The notes beneath the pieces are model-generated. The model did not search any database. It saw only the letters and a program-made list of their open reading frames with translations, and was not told the DNA's origin. The position numbers were made by a program, and so were the translations under genes. Positions 14,601-28,651 of a DNA stretch of 64,000 nt are shown here, one piece after another; the first letter of the stretch is position 1; each line of letters begins with the position of its first letter. This DNA is from Panopea generosa (taxonomy: Eukaryota; Mollusca; Bivalvia; Adapedonta; Hiatellidae): positions 28,495,207 through 28,559,206 of the forward strand of contig CM055894.1 in NCBI GenBank assembly GCA_029582155.1, given 5' to 3'.

Positions 14601-17600
14601 CCGTTTGTAACGTAAAGGCTTAGTTACATGAAGTCAGCCGTTTGTAACGTTAATGCTTAGTTACATTAAGTCAGCCGTTTGTAACGTTAATGCTTAGTTA
14701 CATAAAGTCAGCTGTTTATTATGTTAAGGCTTAGTTACATGAAGTCAGCCGTTTATAATGATAAGGCTTAGTTACATGAAGTCAGCCGTTTGTAACGTTA
14801 AGGCATAGTTACATGAAGTCAGCCGTTTGTAACGTTAATGCTTGGTTACATGAAGTCAGCCGTTTGTAACGTTATTCGGAACACCATCTCAAGGCTGTCA
14901 TTAAAATACATATCATGTTTTCTTATACATAACTTGTTTGGTCTGTTTTATAAATTATTCTATCTTACAGTTGGTCTTCACTGTTGACAATTCCTTCTTA
15001 TAATTACATCATCAATAAAGATATATGTATGCCGACATCCTATTAAAAGCAACTCAACATTTGAACATGAGATCGTATAAATGAGGCGAAGCACTATTCA
15101 TTTGCATATTTGATTATTCATTTGTATACACACATGAATATAAGTCGGACACCAATATCCTAACACATTAAACAATAGCAGTGTAATAAAGCAAACAATT
15201 ATTACAATATGTCGCTATTCTTTAGATTCTGTAGTTATCTTTTTTTTTCTAACCTAAAAATACAAAAATAAAGAAGATAGATATACCTGGTAACGGAATG
15301 GATAGCTATTCTAGTAATTTATTGCAATACTTTTCTATGTGTAGATTATTAAAATAAAGTTAAATCATCTCAAACCAAACATGTTGTTAATGTCTTTTAA
15401 TAGTGTATATAATCTATAAAAGCTATTGATGAATAATAAAATAAATGCCATTATATAGTTCACTGTAAAATATGGATTTTATTATACTCGTAAATGTTGC
15501 TGTGATAATCACAACAGGTTCCGTGCCTGCGGCGTCACGACCAATTGAGCTTTCCATCCACAACCATTGACTCTTACAATTAAATCCATATTGTACAATG
15601 AACTGTATAATAACATTATGGTGTTGTATTTCGTAATTGTTCTCCAAACTAAAACAAAGGTAATAGCCAAAAGTTCACATAATTACGGGTGTATTGTTTT
15701 GTTGTGCCAATCATAGAGGAAATCCAGAAAGGCATACTTAGGGATGGGGCATGATGTAATGGCGGTTCAGGGAACATTTTGAAAACAAGTATGTCAAATG
15801 GTTCTTACGAGTATTTGAGGATAAATGCTTGCACGCTCTAAATATAAAAAAAATGACACACTTATGAAAAATCTAAAACAATAATAAATTACTTTTGAGG
15901 TAAAATGTAATATCACATATCGACTCACATGCAAGCGCACAAACACACACATACATACACACACCCACCCCCACACACCGCTATTACAAAATTCACCAAA
16001 TGTCCTTAAAACGCACTCTAAGACACTAAAATAGGTATCCATTCCCTATTTTAAGAAGCGGAGTGCATCAGTATAAAACAAGTGTAATTCTTATTTAACA
16101 ATTTGACATCGAATTTTATGACACCAAAGACTTTGTCAATTCGGTTCTTCTCCAACCTTCATTTGTCATCAAATCCTCACGCTCCAGGAGCGATTTCCCT
16201 GTTATCGACCCTTATTACCTCACTTAGGCATTTATTAGCATTTATACGGATGCCGTAACTACTAATCAAAACTTCGATTGCATTACAAACGACCAAAATT
16301 GTATTTTCATGTATGAATATATGGCAGTCATTAGCCTTGACGAACAGACAAAGACTGAAATATCATTTAACGACTGCATGCAGTCAAGTGGGCAGATTCA
16401 GGGGAGACGATCAATTAGTATTTCAAGATGATTGCGCTCTGATTCTCATTTCGTGTAATATAACTTATTATTTAATTGATTTTAAGAGTAAAACAACGCT
16501 TGGCTTTTTGCTTGCGGAAGTTTGCAAATGTAAGTGTATAACCGGGACGTAGTGTTGCGGATACTTTGCCAGTAGAAATGTATATTATCGATAAACAAAC
16601 TCTGCAATATAATTATATTACCGCAACGTTAAAATGAGTTTAACATTGTTTAAATAGGAAACATATGAATAAGCAATATGTCCAAAAAACAACGTATGAA
16701 GTCCAAAAGAGAACGAATACATATTTTTAAATGTAAATTTTCAAATACAAAATATTGCAAATGTCATGTCAAACATGTCATATATGATCAATTTATATAT
16801 AATCTACATGTAAACAAGTGACCTGTGAAGTTTTGTGACCAAATGAATAAATTATAGTTTGTACATTAAATTTTTAGATTTTACAATTTGCCAAACTTTA
16901 ATTTTGTTTGTTTAATCATATAGTCATATAGCCTTGCAAAAGTAATATATTGCATCAATCTATATTGACTGTTACTTTTTTTTCACTATACATGTTGTTC
17001 TTCCCCATCGACAGCTATTTTTTTTCTTTCACAATCCAAATTTGTGCATCCATTACCATCGACCATCGAGTGTTATATTTTTATTTTCCATTCTATTCGT
17101 TCCCAATTCAATACTTTAGTGTCCCTTTGCCTATACTGGTATGTTTCAATTCTCCGGGACGAAGTCCAAGGAGAGCTATTGTCATGACCACGGCGTCGTC
17201 GTCGTCGCCGTCGGTGTCGTCTGTGGACACCTAGGTTAAACTTTTGCGTTTAAGTTTAAACTATCTATGCAACCACTCATTGGATGTGAATGAAACTTCG
17301 CACGTGTGTTTATCATCACCAATGGAACACATACAGACAAGAACCATAACTCTGGATTGCAATTTGGCACAGTTATGGCCTGTTTTGGACTTGGACACCC
17401 TGGTTAAATTTTTGCGTTTAAGTTTAAACTATCTATGCAGCCACTCATTGGATATGAATAAAACTTTGCATGTGTGTTCACCATCATCAATGGAACACAT
17501 ACAGATAAGAACCAAAATTCTGGGTTATATTTTGGCACAATTAATGCCCTTTTGGACTTAATTTTTAATTTCTGTAGACACCTAGGTTAAACTTTTGCGT

Positions 17601-20600
17601 TTAGTTGCGTTTAAGTTTTGGTGTTTGCCTCCAATTTCAATCTTTGCATGGGTGGAGTTTTATCCCATCGGCGAGCTTCGTTGTCTTCTGAAACTCTTGT
17701 TTAAAGGAATGCATCATATTCAAAGCGTCCAGTTGAAATTACTTCACAGCGTTGGAATTAAAAAAAAAAAAACATCTGTTAGAACTAATATGCTATGTAA
17801 CACAGGAGCACAATGCGAATGGTGAAATAATCATGATACATTAAGAGCCTCAATATCATGTAGTCAGCGTAACAGAATTAGTGGGTGCGATCTCTCTGAG
17901 TCAGAGCGACAGTTTTCATAACTTTTCCAGCTAATTAGGATTTAGGTTTGGGGTTTTCGTTCAAAATATCATTTTGTTTCGCGTTTTGTTCATTTCTTTT
18001 CCCAAATGTATCGTATATTGCTGTTAATATAATATTACGCAAATACCAACTTGCGCATATCGGTTTTTATAAATGTTCATCATGTTTGCCGCTTTTTCTT
18101 GTGCATCTATATCGCCCTTGTCGAGAAATATCATATCACGTTTAATGGTGATGTAATGGTGTTCAATTTGGTCGTGTTTAATGCTAGAAAAAATACAATA
18201 GATTAGTGTCATTATTTAGGAGAAAGAAAAACATTTATTTTGTAAATACTACAGAACATTTTATTAGACAGCTTGTAGTTGCACGCTTGGTTCTTATTAT
18301 GTTGAATATTCAGAATGTAATGTTTATATCTGTCACATACATCTTGTTTAACTTAACTATCAAAATGGATATATTGGGTTTGTGACAGTGGTCATCTTGT
18401 TAACCATCCAAATGAATGTATTGGGTTTGTGACAGTGTACAGATTATAATCGACTTGAGTATCTGTAAAACAATATTTAACAACAACTCTAAACACTTTG
18501 GTAAGCTTTTTTACGATGTTCAAACAGCAAGCAAATTATCTCTACTTCAAACAACAGATATTCTTTACCTAACAGCACACGTCGTGAAAATCTACATAAT
18601 GTATCATTGATATATACAATATGCAAAGTGCATTTCAGTGACATGTTATGATAATCATTTATTTCAAAACTGCCATATGCAAATAAGATGTTGGTTTGTA
18701 GTTTACGTGAATAAATCTAAACGCTTTCATATGTTATAGTATAGTGTGCATGTTATAGTACAGTGTGCGAGATACAAACTTAAAAGTTAAGCGGGGGAAA
18801 TGCAGTCATGAAAATCCCTTAAATATTATATTGTTGTTTCCTTTTTGGCAATTTTTGTCAATTTATTATCTAAGTCAATGGACGTTTTTTTTAAAATGTA
18901 ATTTGGTAGGATTTTGTTAGGGTTTAGTTTTGGTGGCGAACGTAGGAGGATGGATATTTAAAAAAAAAGATGATATTCCATGTCTTCCAGTTCCTACCGG
19001 ATAATCCTGGATACCTACATGTAGAAGATAAGAGTATATATAATGCATACACAAACATTGACAGCAGTTATGTATAGAACATTTGTTCCAACACACGAGT
19101 TATGCCAGGAATAGTTTAAGTACTGCCTTATTTAATCAACTCTTGTTTTATGATTATGCAACCCGCATGATAACAATGACAATTTAAAAACGAAGATTTC
19201 TCAAAGATGCAAATGTTCCAATACTCGAATACATGAACAAAATAAAGACCGGTCTTGAAAAGAAAATCGCAATTTCAAGCATTATTCGCACGAGGACCAA
19301 AATTAGTTTTGCGGGAAATTGCCCCGGGAATAAAATAAAGGTTAAAGCTATCGCCTTGATTAGGTTTAGAAATTCATTTGATCATAAACTCACGATTGGG
19401 GCATAATTTCGCTGAACTAATCTCAGCTTATCCATCGGCTCCAGGTCGTATCATGAGATTCAAGATTTAACATTAAAACATGTTATTGTCTTTCAATCAA
19501 CGGACTGTCCTTATAAATCATGTCATTTTTCTCGTGACAATTTACGTTTTCACAACTCATCTATTAATGTGTTATGAAACATAAATTAAAATAGTAAAGT
19601 GAACCCAATGCGCCTCCAATTTATATTGAAATAGGAACGTTTAGCAAGACAAATACATGTAAAATATCCATGACTCTATTGGTACCTTGCCCGAATATCA
19701 ACAAATATCAACACACTTTGATTCGAGTGTACGTTCTTATCTTAATGTAAAGGGAGGTAATTCAGCGAAAAATGAACTGTGATGACTTACCGGTAACATT
19801 TACTGACGCATTTTATTTTCTGGTTGATAAAATTCATTGCAGGTATGAACATGTTATTCGAAAGGAATCTTTACCAGTATCAGAATCCATGAGATTACAT
19901 TTGAAATTTATTAGTTACTATAAAAATATGCATATGAAAGTCATGTTAAAGTTAGATTTTGTACCGCGAGTTCACTGTTCGTTCGTCGATATCTTTGGGA
20001 CATATTTCTTTTCACATGACAGTGATTTATTTAGTTTCTATGTTTAAACATATTTTAGCGGGACAGTAGCGTAATGGAAAGAGTGTTGACCGCTGAAAGA
20101 GGTTGGGGGTTCGATCACCCGATTGACCCGATGCCTCTCATAAAACAATAACACTCAGTACTGTTTCTACCCAGGAAGAGGACTCGAGAGCGTTTCATAT
20201 AAGCTCTGAGCTTTCATCGCATTCGAACTAAAATAAATTAGTATAAACCAAATATATTGTTCATTGTATTCATTTTATGATGTATCGGGAATTTATATAT
20301 TGTATTAATGACCGCAGTGGCAATCAAGTGGTAGAGCGTCCGTCTTAAATGGGAAGGTTGTGGGTTCCTTTCTGAGTCAGATCATACCATGGACTTTGTA
20401 CCAGAACATTTCTTGCTTGGCGGCCAATAGTAAAAAAACAAATCTAGAAATGCCGGCAGTATCAGTCGGTACCAGTATTATGGTTAACTTTTTATACATT
20501 TCTATTATGTGTTACAATGTGCAAAGCATGTTGTTTTGTTTTCAGTGTAGTTTTATAACTCTGAAATTCACCGCAAGATTATCTTGCCGTGGTTGACATA

Positions 20601-23600
20601 GCGGTCATTCTAATACAATGCAAATACTTTATTTACATAGGCTTTCCTTATCTCTGTTGTCATTATTGATTAATTCAATTATTAATTACTTTAGTTGCTG
20701 AGTGAATTATGTTTGTGAATTATGGTGTTATGAATTAAACACAAGTGACTTTTCTGAAGTATCCTCAATGAATCATTCGTGTTTTCAAACATTTATAAAT
20801 TATTGTTTCTCCCTTATGAAAACTTGAATCTTCGAACAATTTCTTCTCCCCTCCATGGTAATTCCAAACTTTAAATTCCTTTCAGTTAAAAGTTCAATTA
20901 AATAATCGATCCCGTTGACATTAAATTTGATTAAGTAGTTTTGATGTATGTGTGTTTCGCGTCAGAAACGGGGCATCCCTGGGGAAATTTGGTTTCGCAA
21001 ATCCACAAAAGACAAATTTAAGTTTGATGACTTGTTTTTGGTTACAAAACTTATTTTTCGCCAATTCTCAGAAAAACATTAAATTATAAAAAGGTTTTGA
21101 TCAGAATGCAAGTGCAATCCACTTAACTTAGTCTCTAGGTGACGTTCATTATCTTCTGGACAAATTGAATTGTAACTTGTGACAATATGCCTCGCTATTT
21201 CTCGTAATGGGCTTGTGTTTGCACACGTTTTATGATGTATTTATTATTTGCGTAGTACTTAGCTGCTGCATTTCTATGCCTTTAATGCATTTCCTCAACA
21301 TTACAGTCGGTGCAAAACGGTAATGATATGTTAGATAATTAAACGTGTCTGTGAACATAATAGTTTCATCTTCATTCGCCATTAGTTATTTTCAGAATAT
21401 AAAGTACAAATAAAGTATTTTTTTCTTTTCTGTGTTTAGTTAGAAGGAGGGGGATGAAGGGTGTTCAATTCCGACAATTTATATAAATTTATCAATTTTA
21501 TATATATGTGAGACAAAATAATGTCTAATATTCTGTTTAACTTAAAGTAATGCCCTTATCTTATGTTTAGAGATGACTTATGACTAGACCCTTTTACTTA
21601 ATATTGTATTTAATATGCATATGTACTAGAATATTGTAATATGTGTTTATATGGCAATAAAATATGATTAAACTTAACTTAAACAATCTAATTCTAAACT
21701 TTGATACACTACTTAAATCAACTATAGCATAAGTCTTGATTGATTAGTGTTTACCGTTATTTAATAGAATAACTGCTCTTGTGTTCCTCTTTAAAATGGA
21801 ATTGGCATAATTTTTAAAGGAAAATATAAATCCTATTTTTGAATTATTTGGAACATGTGAACAAATACGTTTATTTAGAATAACCATCATTAGCATTTAA
21901 ATTTGCATTATCAATATTAAAAAAAACACTTACACTGTTTTGTCATTTAGAAATAGTTAAAACAAATAATTGAATTGCTTGCTGCTTTTATAGAAATTTC
22001 CAAAGCAAAGCATCAGTTTTGTACACAGGGTTATCTTTATAGTATTTTAATTAGTAAATTGGATTTTGTTTTAATTTGAATTATGCAATCAAACTTTCCC
22101 ACTTGCCGTCTAAAATAATCAAACAAAATACGTTGTTTCTTAAATGAGCTTAAATTGCCAGAACGGGTTCGTGGAATTAAATTGGGACAAAAATGTCGAT
22201 AATTATTTTCACAATTTTTACATGCAACACAATGTATATATTGTACATAAATTCGAGCACTCCTGTATCGCTTATTGTGTTTGAATGCTTCTTGATTGTG
22301 AGTTCACCCTATCGGGATGATTGTACTGTCAATTATCTTGAACGCTGAAAAAACATGATAAATGACATCACAGCAATGCTACGACAGTAATTAGCCCCCA
22401 ATTACAACCTTTGCTCCAAGTAAAGACACTTAGTCGCAGTAGTTTAGTGTGAACATAATCGTTTCAGTTTTAACTGTCGAAACACAAGGAAAGATTTTTT
22501 TAAACAATAAAACACTAATGAGGCAGAATGGAGGATTTCTCTACGTCACATACCATGCTTTACCGTGTAATTTCAGTCAATTTCAGGGCGAATTACCAAC
22601 TACGTGTACAGTACTTAACAAGCAACAATGAAATAATTTGGAATAAAAAGAAAGGTTTTGAGACACAATAACAATGCACGTTTAAAGCAATACCTAATTG
22701 CGATCATCTCACATAATGGTTTAACTATTCATCATGTTATGTTGATATAAACAGTTCTTATAGCTCAGTGTTTTCATTTTCATTTTTAAAATCTTCAAAT
22801 TGAGTTAAGATTGAAGTAGAGGATATAGCAAATATTAAGATCGATCTTAAATCTATTTCATAAAAAATAGCAATGTGGATGTCTGTAAATCGTTGATAAA
22901 ATGTTCGTTACATTAATATAGATTGTTATTTGGTAACATTTGAGCAAGCGATCATGCTCATGGTTATTCAATAGGGCTTGGTGATGAACTGGTCTATTTA
23001 GAAATACATAAAATATTAAATAGGTAAAAAGCTATACGACGAGCGTCAACAGTGTCAAAACATTTGTCTCTAAGAAAAGCAGGCATCGCCGATGATTACG
23101 ACTACCATTTATTAAATAGGTCAGTGTATCAGATTACTTCAGAACGGACAGTATTATTGTATGCTGCCATAATGAGATTACCAACGTATTTTTGGCGTAG
23201 ACAATCGAAAGAGTTATCTAAACTTCCTAGTATTTAAATTCCAGTATCTTGATATTATAGTTATTAATTCAAAACACGGTAGTTTTATTTTTAAACCAAC
23301 CAAGGTGACTCATTTGCCACTAGTCTATAGAACGGATCCTGTTGGGTCCGTTAAATAGCAATGTTGAAAGAGCCATATTTGAGCACGTTGATTGGTCAGT
23401 TGGTTCAACCATTAGTTTAAATAACGTCACAGTTTAGTAAGCGTCGTTTGCTATGGGTTGTGGGCAGATATAGAATACCCTGCTTTTCCATTGGGAGTTA
23501 ATATACCTGATTGGGGATATATGAGGTCCTGGGGACTAACTGGCCACCGTTAAACCCCTTCAGTCCGTTAATATTGTGAATGCTTTTCAGCAGGCATGTT

Positions 23601-26600
23601 ACTATATAAGTTCGCTTTTTATTCGTGCTTTTGACGCTCGTTGAGCTTGCTATAAAAGGTATTGCAATTTATATTGTATATAACTAATATTACGCAAACT
23701 TTACGCATTTTTGTGTAAATCATTGTGCCAAAGAAAACAATTCCTGGCAAATCTATGGACAAAACTGTCATTTAAATATAATGCAAATGTTGAAAAGGCA
23801 CGCTCAGGTAAATTAATTTCAATAAATATGCATATAATCATATCAAGACAAAGAAAACATTTCTAATTAATAGGCGCTCTGATTATACATAAGACTCTGC
23901 AGTACGAAAATTAAACCTTCGTAACAATAGAAGGTGGTCTAATTGATATATCTATTATTGAATACCATGAATGTATCACCACTGGAGTCTCCCATATTCC
24001 ATTTATTCATATTAATGGCAACGTTCTTTTAATTGCAGGTTTTACAACGGAGTCCACGCCTGAAGGACGGAGGGGACCTATTTTCTTGTCGGAACCACCT
24101 TCGTCTATTGTCATCCCTAACACAAATGGTGCATTAATACCATGTGGAGTTTACGGTAATCCGGCTCCGGTGGTTTCATGGATTAATGGGGAAGGAACTG
24201 AGGTAATTACCATTTGGTGATAAATGTGGTTAAACCACAAAAGAACCATAAAGTGAACAGCTAATGTTGCATACATAAGCTTAATGATTTGTAGAAAACT
24301 GGTAATACGTTCTACTCCGTGCTTGGGACATCACATACATTTTATGAATATGCAAAGAAAATAAACATATTATTCAAATGCATTAGTATAAACCCGAAAC
24401 GTGAATAATAGCACCGTAGCCGATCTTGCAAATTCTGAACTATGCATTCTGGTTATACCGTAAACGTTTGATGGCTCAACTCGACGGGACTTGACAAAAT
24501 AGTTCGAGTTAAGGGTTGATTGAGCTGAGTATCGCTTAATATCATACTATACATGCACATGTATATCCATCGAAATAGGAATTCTCTCTACTGTTTATAA
24601 GTGTATATGTATATCTGAAGAAAAAAATCTTAATGTCGTCAATTGTATTATTGTAAGTAAATTTAAATGTCTAATATAACACAAATTTAAGGAAAGATAA
24701 AAACAACTGAAAACAAAAATGAGTTGATTCTGATGAAAATCCACAACACTAGTGGGATTACAGTTTCTTGTTTTTTTTCTTCATACACATTGTTTTTAAA
24801 GATAAAATAAACTGATCAATCAATATTTAAGGTTGAAGAAGACCCCGGCGTGATTGAAGTTTTACACAACCATAGTCTGTACTTCCACCCGTTTGATGCC
24901 GATAAGGTGAAACCAGGCATACATACACAGGTTTATCGATGTGTGGCGGAGAATGTGATAGGTCGCGTCATCAGCAGGAGCATGAGAACGGTCGCAGGTT
25001 TGTTTCATTATACTGGCATTTCTAGTCTATATAACGAACCCAGCTCTCCTGATTGGGTCCGTTCAACATGCAATTGTTACGAGCAAGCTGATTGGTCAGT
25101 TGCTTCATAGAAAGTTTTAATGACATCATAATTTAGTAAGCGTTCAACTGCTTTGAATTGTGGGACAGGCATATAATTCCCTGCTTTTCCATTGGCGGTT
25201 AATCGACCTGATTCGGCGGATATCAGGTTCTGGGATAGACTATTGCATTTCGTTCTTCTTCTGGTGCAAATATTGTAATTATTATCTATATGATGAAAAA
25301 TTTCATTGCATGAAAACAAATGATGTTTTTGCATTAAATGGCAAGTTCTGAATTATGATGAATGTTGTTTGGTGCTGTTTTTAAGTGGGAGCTGCATTGA
25401 CTGACAAGTTCCTGGTAGAAAAATAGATGTTTTTTCTGTGTATTGATTGGTCTTTTTCTGGTATAACGTCAAATATCATTTCTTTGCATTGAATGGCAAG
25501 TTTCTAGTAGAAATACAAATATATTTTCTTTGCTTTGAAAAAAAGGTTTATGGTAGAGAGACAACTATTATTTCTTTAAATTGTATGACAAAAGACAAGT
25601 TTCTGATAAAAAAACAAATATTATTTCTTTTGATTGGATGGCAAGTTTCTGGTAATAAGACACAATTATTCTTTGCATAGAATGGCAAGTTTCTGGCAGA
25701 ACGACAAATGGTCTTTGTTTAAATTATATGGCAAAAGGCAAGTTTCTGGTAGAAATACAAGCAATATTTTATTGAATAGCACGTTTCTAGCAAAAAGACA
25801 AATATTATTCATTTGCATTGAATCGTAAGTTTTGTTTTGGTAGAGCAACATTGAATTGCAAGTTTCTGGTAGAGCGACAAATGTTGTTTGATGGTGGTGT
25901 TGTTTTCTGCATAGAACGACAAATATTCGTAAAAAAATAAATAATATTTTTATGCATTGAATGGTAAATTTCTGGTACACATCAAATACTAGTTTTATGC
26001 ATTGAGTACAGTCGCTATGGTACTGTTTGGTGCTTTTTTAGGTCTTCTTTGCATTTAATGACAGTTTTCGGTAGAATAAATGATATTTCTATGGTTTGAA
26101 AAGCAAGAAAATGTGTTTTTCTTTGTTGTTAAGGATATGGTTTGTTTTAGAAACACAAGTACTTTTATTGCATTTAATGGCAAGTTGTTTGAGTTTTGTT
26201 TGCGTTTTTTAACCATTGAATGGCAAGATTCTGGTCGAAAGACACATTGTTTTTATACCTTGAATGGCAGTTTCCTGGTAGAAAGACACAGATATAAATG
26301 TGGTTTGGTGGTGTTGTTTTTTTCTGCATTGGATGGCATGTTTCTGGTAGAAGTAAATTTTTTTTTTCGTTGGTGTAACATTTTGTAGAAAGAACGACAA
26401 ACCGCCGACTCTGAAGCGTTTCCAATATATCACGTGGTTGATTTCCAATTGTTGTCTATTCCATCCATATATAGTGTCAGTTATCATATCTCGATACGTC
26501 ATTGAAAGTGATTTGTAATACGCTGTTGTAGTTTATTTCGTAAAGAATATAAATATTTAATACATTGAAGCTAAAATATACAAAATATGACGCAATTACA

Positions 26601-28591
26601 GTATCAAATGTTGTTTTAGTGTGTGTTTCGTTTATAATTTATGTTAGGTACTTCCTATAACCAAAACTATAACCATACATTCATTTGAATAATTATCTAA
26701 AGTATGTATGTATGAAGGTAGGTAGGTAGGTAGGCAGGTAGGTAGGCGTACATACGTACGCGCACATGCCAACATCGTCTTACGTATATTTATACTAATT
26801 ATGATTATTTGATGTATTGAATATGTTTAGATGAATTGCTGATGTGGTGGATGTTTTTTTTTAGTAAATGTTAAGTCTTCTGTTGGACATATGTTTTGTT
26901 TTAACAGTCACTAATGCTGAGATCTGATTAAATTATTCGTGTTTAAGTATTCCCAATTCTATGATGCCTTGTGTTCCTAGTATCTTGAAAGGAAAACATC
27001 AGGCATATACTCTACAGCAATGGTATTGTCATTTTGATATACGATGCCCGATAACTGACACATAGGATAATAGGAGGATGAATCACAAATAAAACAATGC
27101 ATTAGCACAGCTTTTATTCAATTTAATCTTATCACAACCGTGTTCTGCTTGGCTTTATTTAATTGTGGCTTTTAAGATCGGATATGATTAATAAAACTAA
27201 AATCAATCACGTCGCGTGCAACGATCTAACATCGTAGTAAAGGTTTCATTTCCCTTCAAACGACTTTTTGGGGGAACTGGTTATCATCAACGATATATCT
27301 GGTATTATTGTATTGCATCTAGATTCAGTTCTGTGATTTTGTATGATGTTTTGTTAACAGTAACACATATCTTGTTCGACCACAAGACACCCCTACTTTA
27401 TGGACCAAAGAGCATAGCATGTCTTATCAGTCCAAGTATTTTCTGTATTATCCCGCTAATGGAATCATATCATATTACGTGTCCTTTTATCCAAATTTGG
27501 AACCCCTTTAAAGTCATCAGGGAAATATAATGTCGCGCTTTTCAGTTTTAGACTCGACATGTTTTGTATGTTTTGTTTCGGCTTGGGGGAATTCATGTTA
27601 TAACTGAAACCGCACACGTGCGTGCGCGCAATGGCTACATTATTCCAGAGAAACATTCAAAGCGCACACTGTTTATATTGATACCGGCTAGACAGTGCAT
27701 GTCCTTGAAGTTAACAGACATGCATTTTCAGGTGAGAACGGATATATTGCCAATATGCGTGTTTTCCGTTCGTGATTTATAAAGATATTAAATCTAAAAT
27801 ATGCATTAAGTGTTATCATTTGTGCAAATGCAAAACCTGTATAATCTGACATTACAAATCTAATGACTATGTGTGAAGTTTCTGAATCAGTTTTGAAATG
27901 CGCTTTTATAATATTGATTGAACCGTTAACAAATTACCCGGACAGTATAGTACAAAATGAAAATATTAGAATATAAAAACGTCGTTCCAGTTGTATAAGT
28001 AGAAGTTAAATGTCGGGAAAAAACGTATATGTATTTCGATTCATCCAATCCTGTGTAAAAATACCCCTAATCAAACTTGTAACTTTTTTCTTAAGACCAT
28101 CGTTGAATGCAAACTCCGAAAGAGATCATTTATTCATAGACCTTATATGGCATGCATTATTAAAATGAAAATATGTACTATAGCATGAAAAGGTGTGAGA
28201 AGGACCACTCTCAAAGTCTGTCAACACATGAGTGGAGGTTTTAATGTTATGTGATGTTTTTTATGCTAGGCCTTTGACGAATACTATGTGATGTTTTCAT
28301 GCTAGGCCTTTGACGAATCGATGTAATATTTTCATGCTAGGCCTTTGATGAATAATATGGGATTTTTTCATGTAAGGCCTTTGACGAATACTGTGTGATG
28401 TTTTCATGGTAGGCCTTTGACGAATGGCATGTGATGTTTTCGTGCTATCGACTGCCAAATCTTAAGTGATGTTTTTTATGATATCCTTTGAACGATGTTA
28501 CGAAATAAAACAAAGGAATGACTGAATTATTATAAATATCATCATCATTATTATTATAAATATTATTATTATTGATAAATATTATTATTAA

Positions 28592-28651
<60 letters not shown>

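Noticed and set aside
12298..14874. Regular ~37-bp repeats as a CRISPR array
   Set aside because: Units are contiguous with no unique spacers, no cas genes, and lie in a eukaryotic intron. It is a minisatellite.
19772..20047. 91-codon + frame
   Set aside because: No domain recognised, no splice or context support, and length within what AT-rich intron sequence gives by chance.
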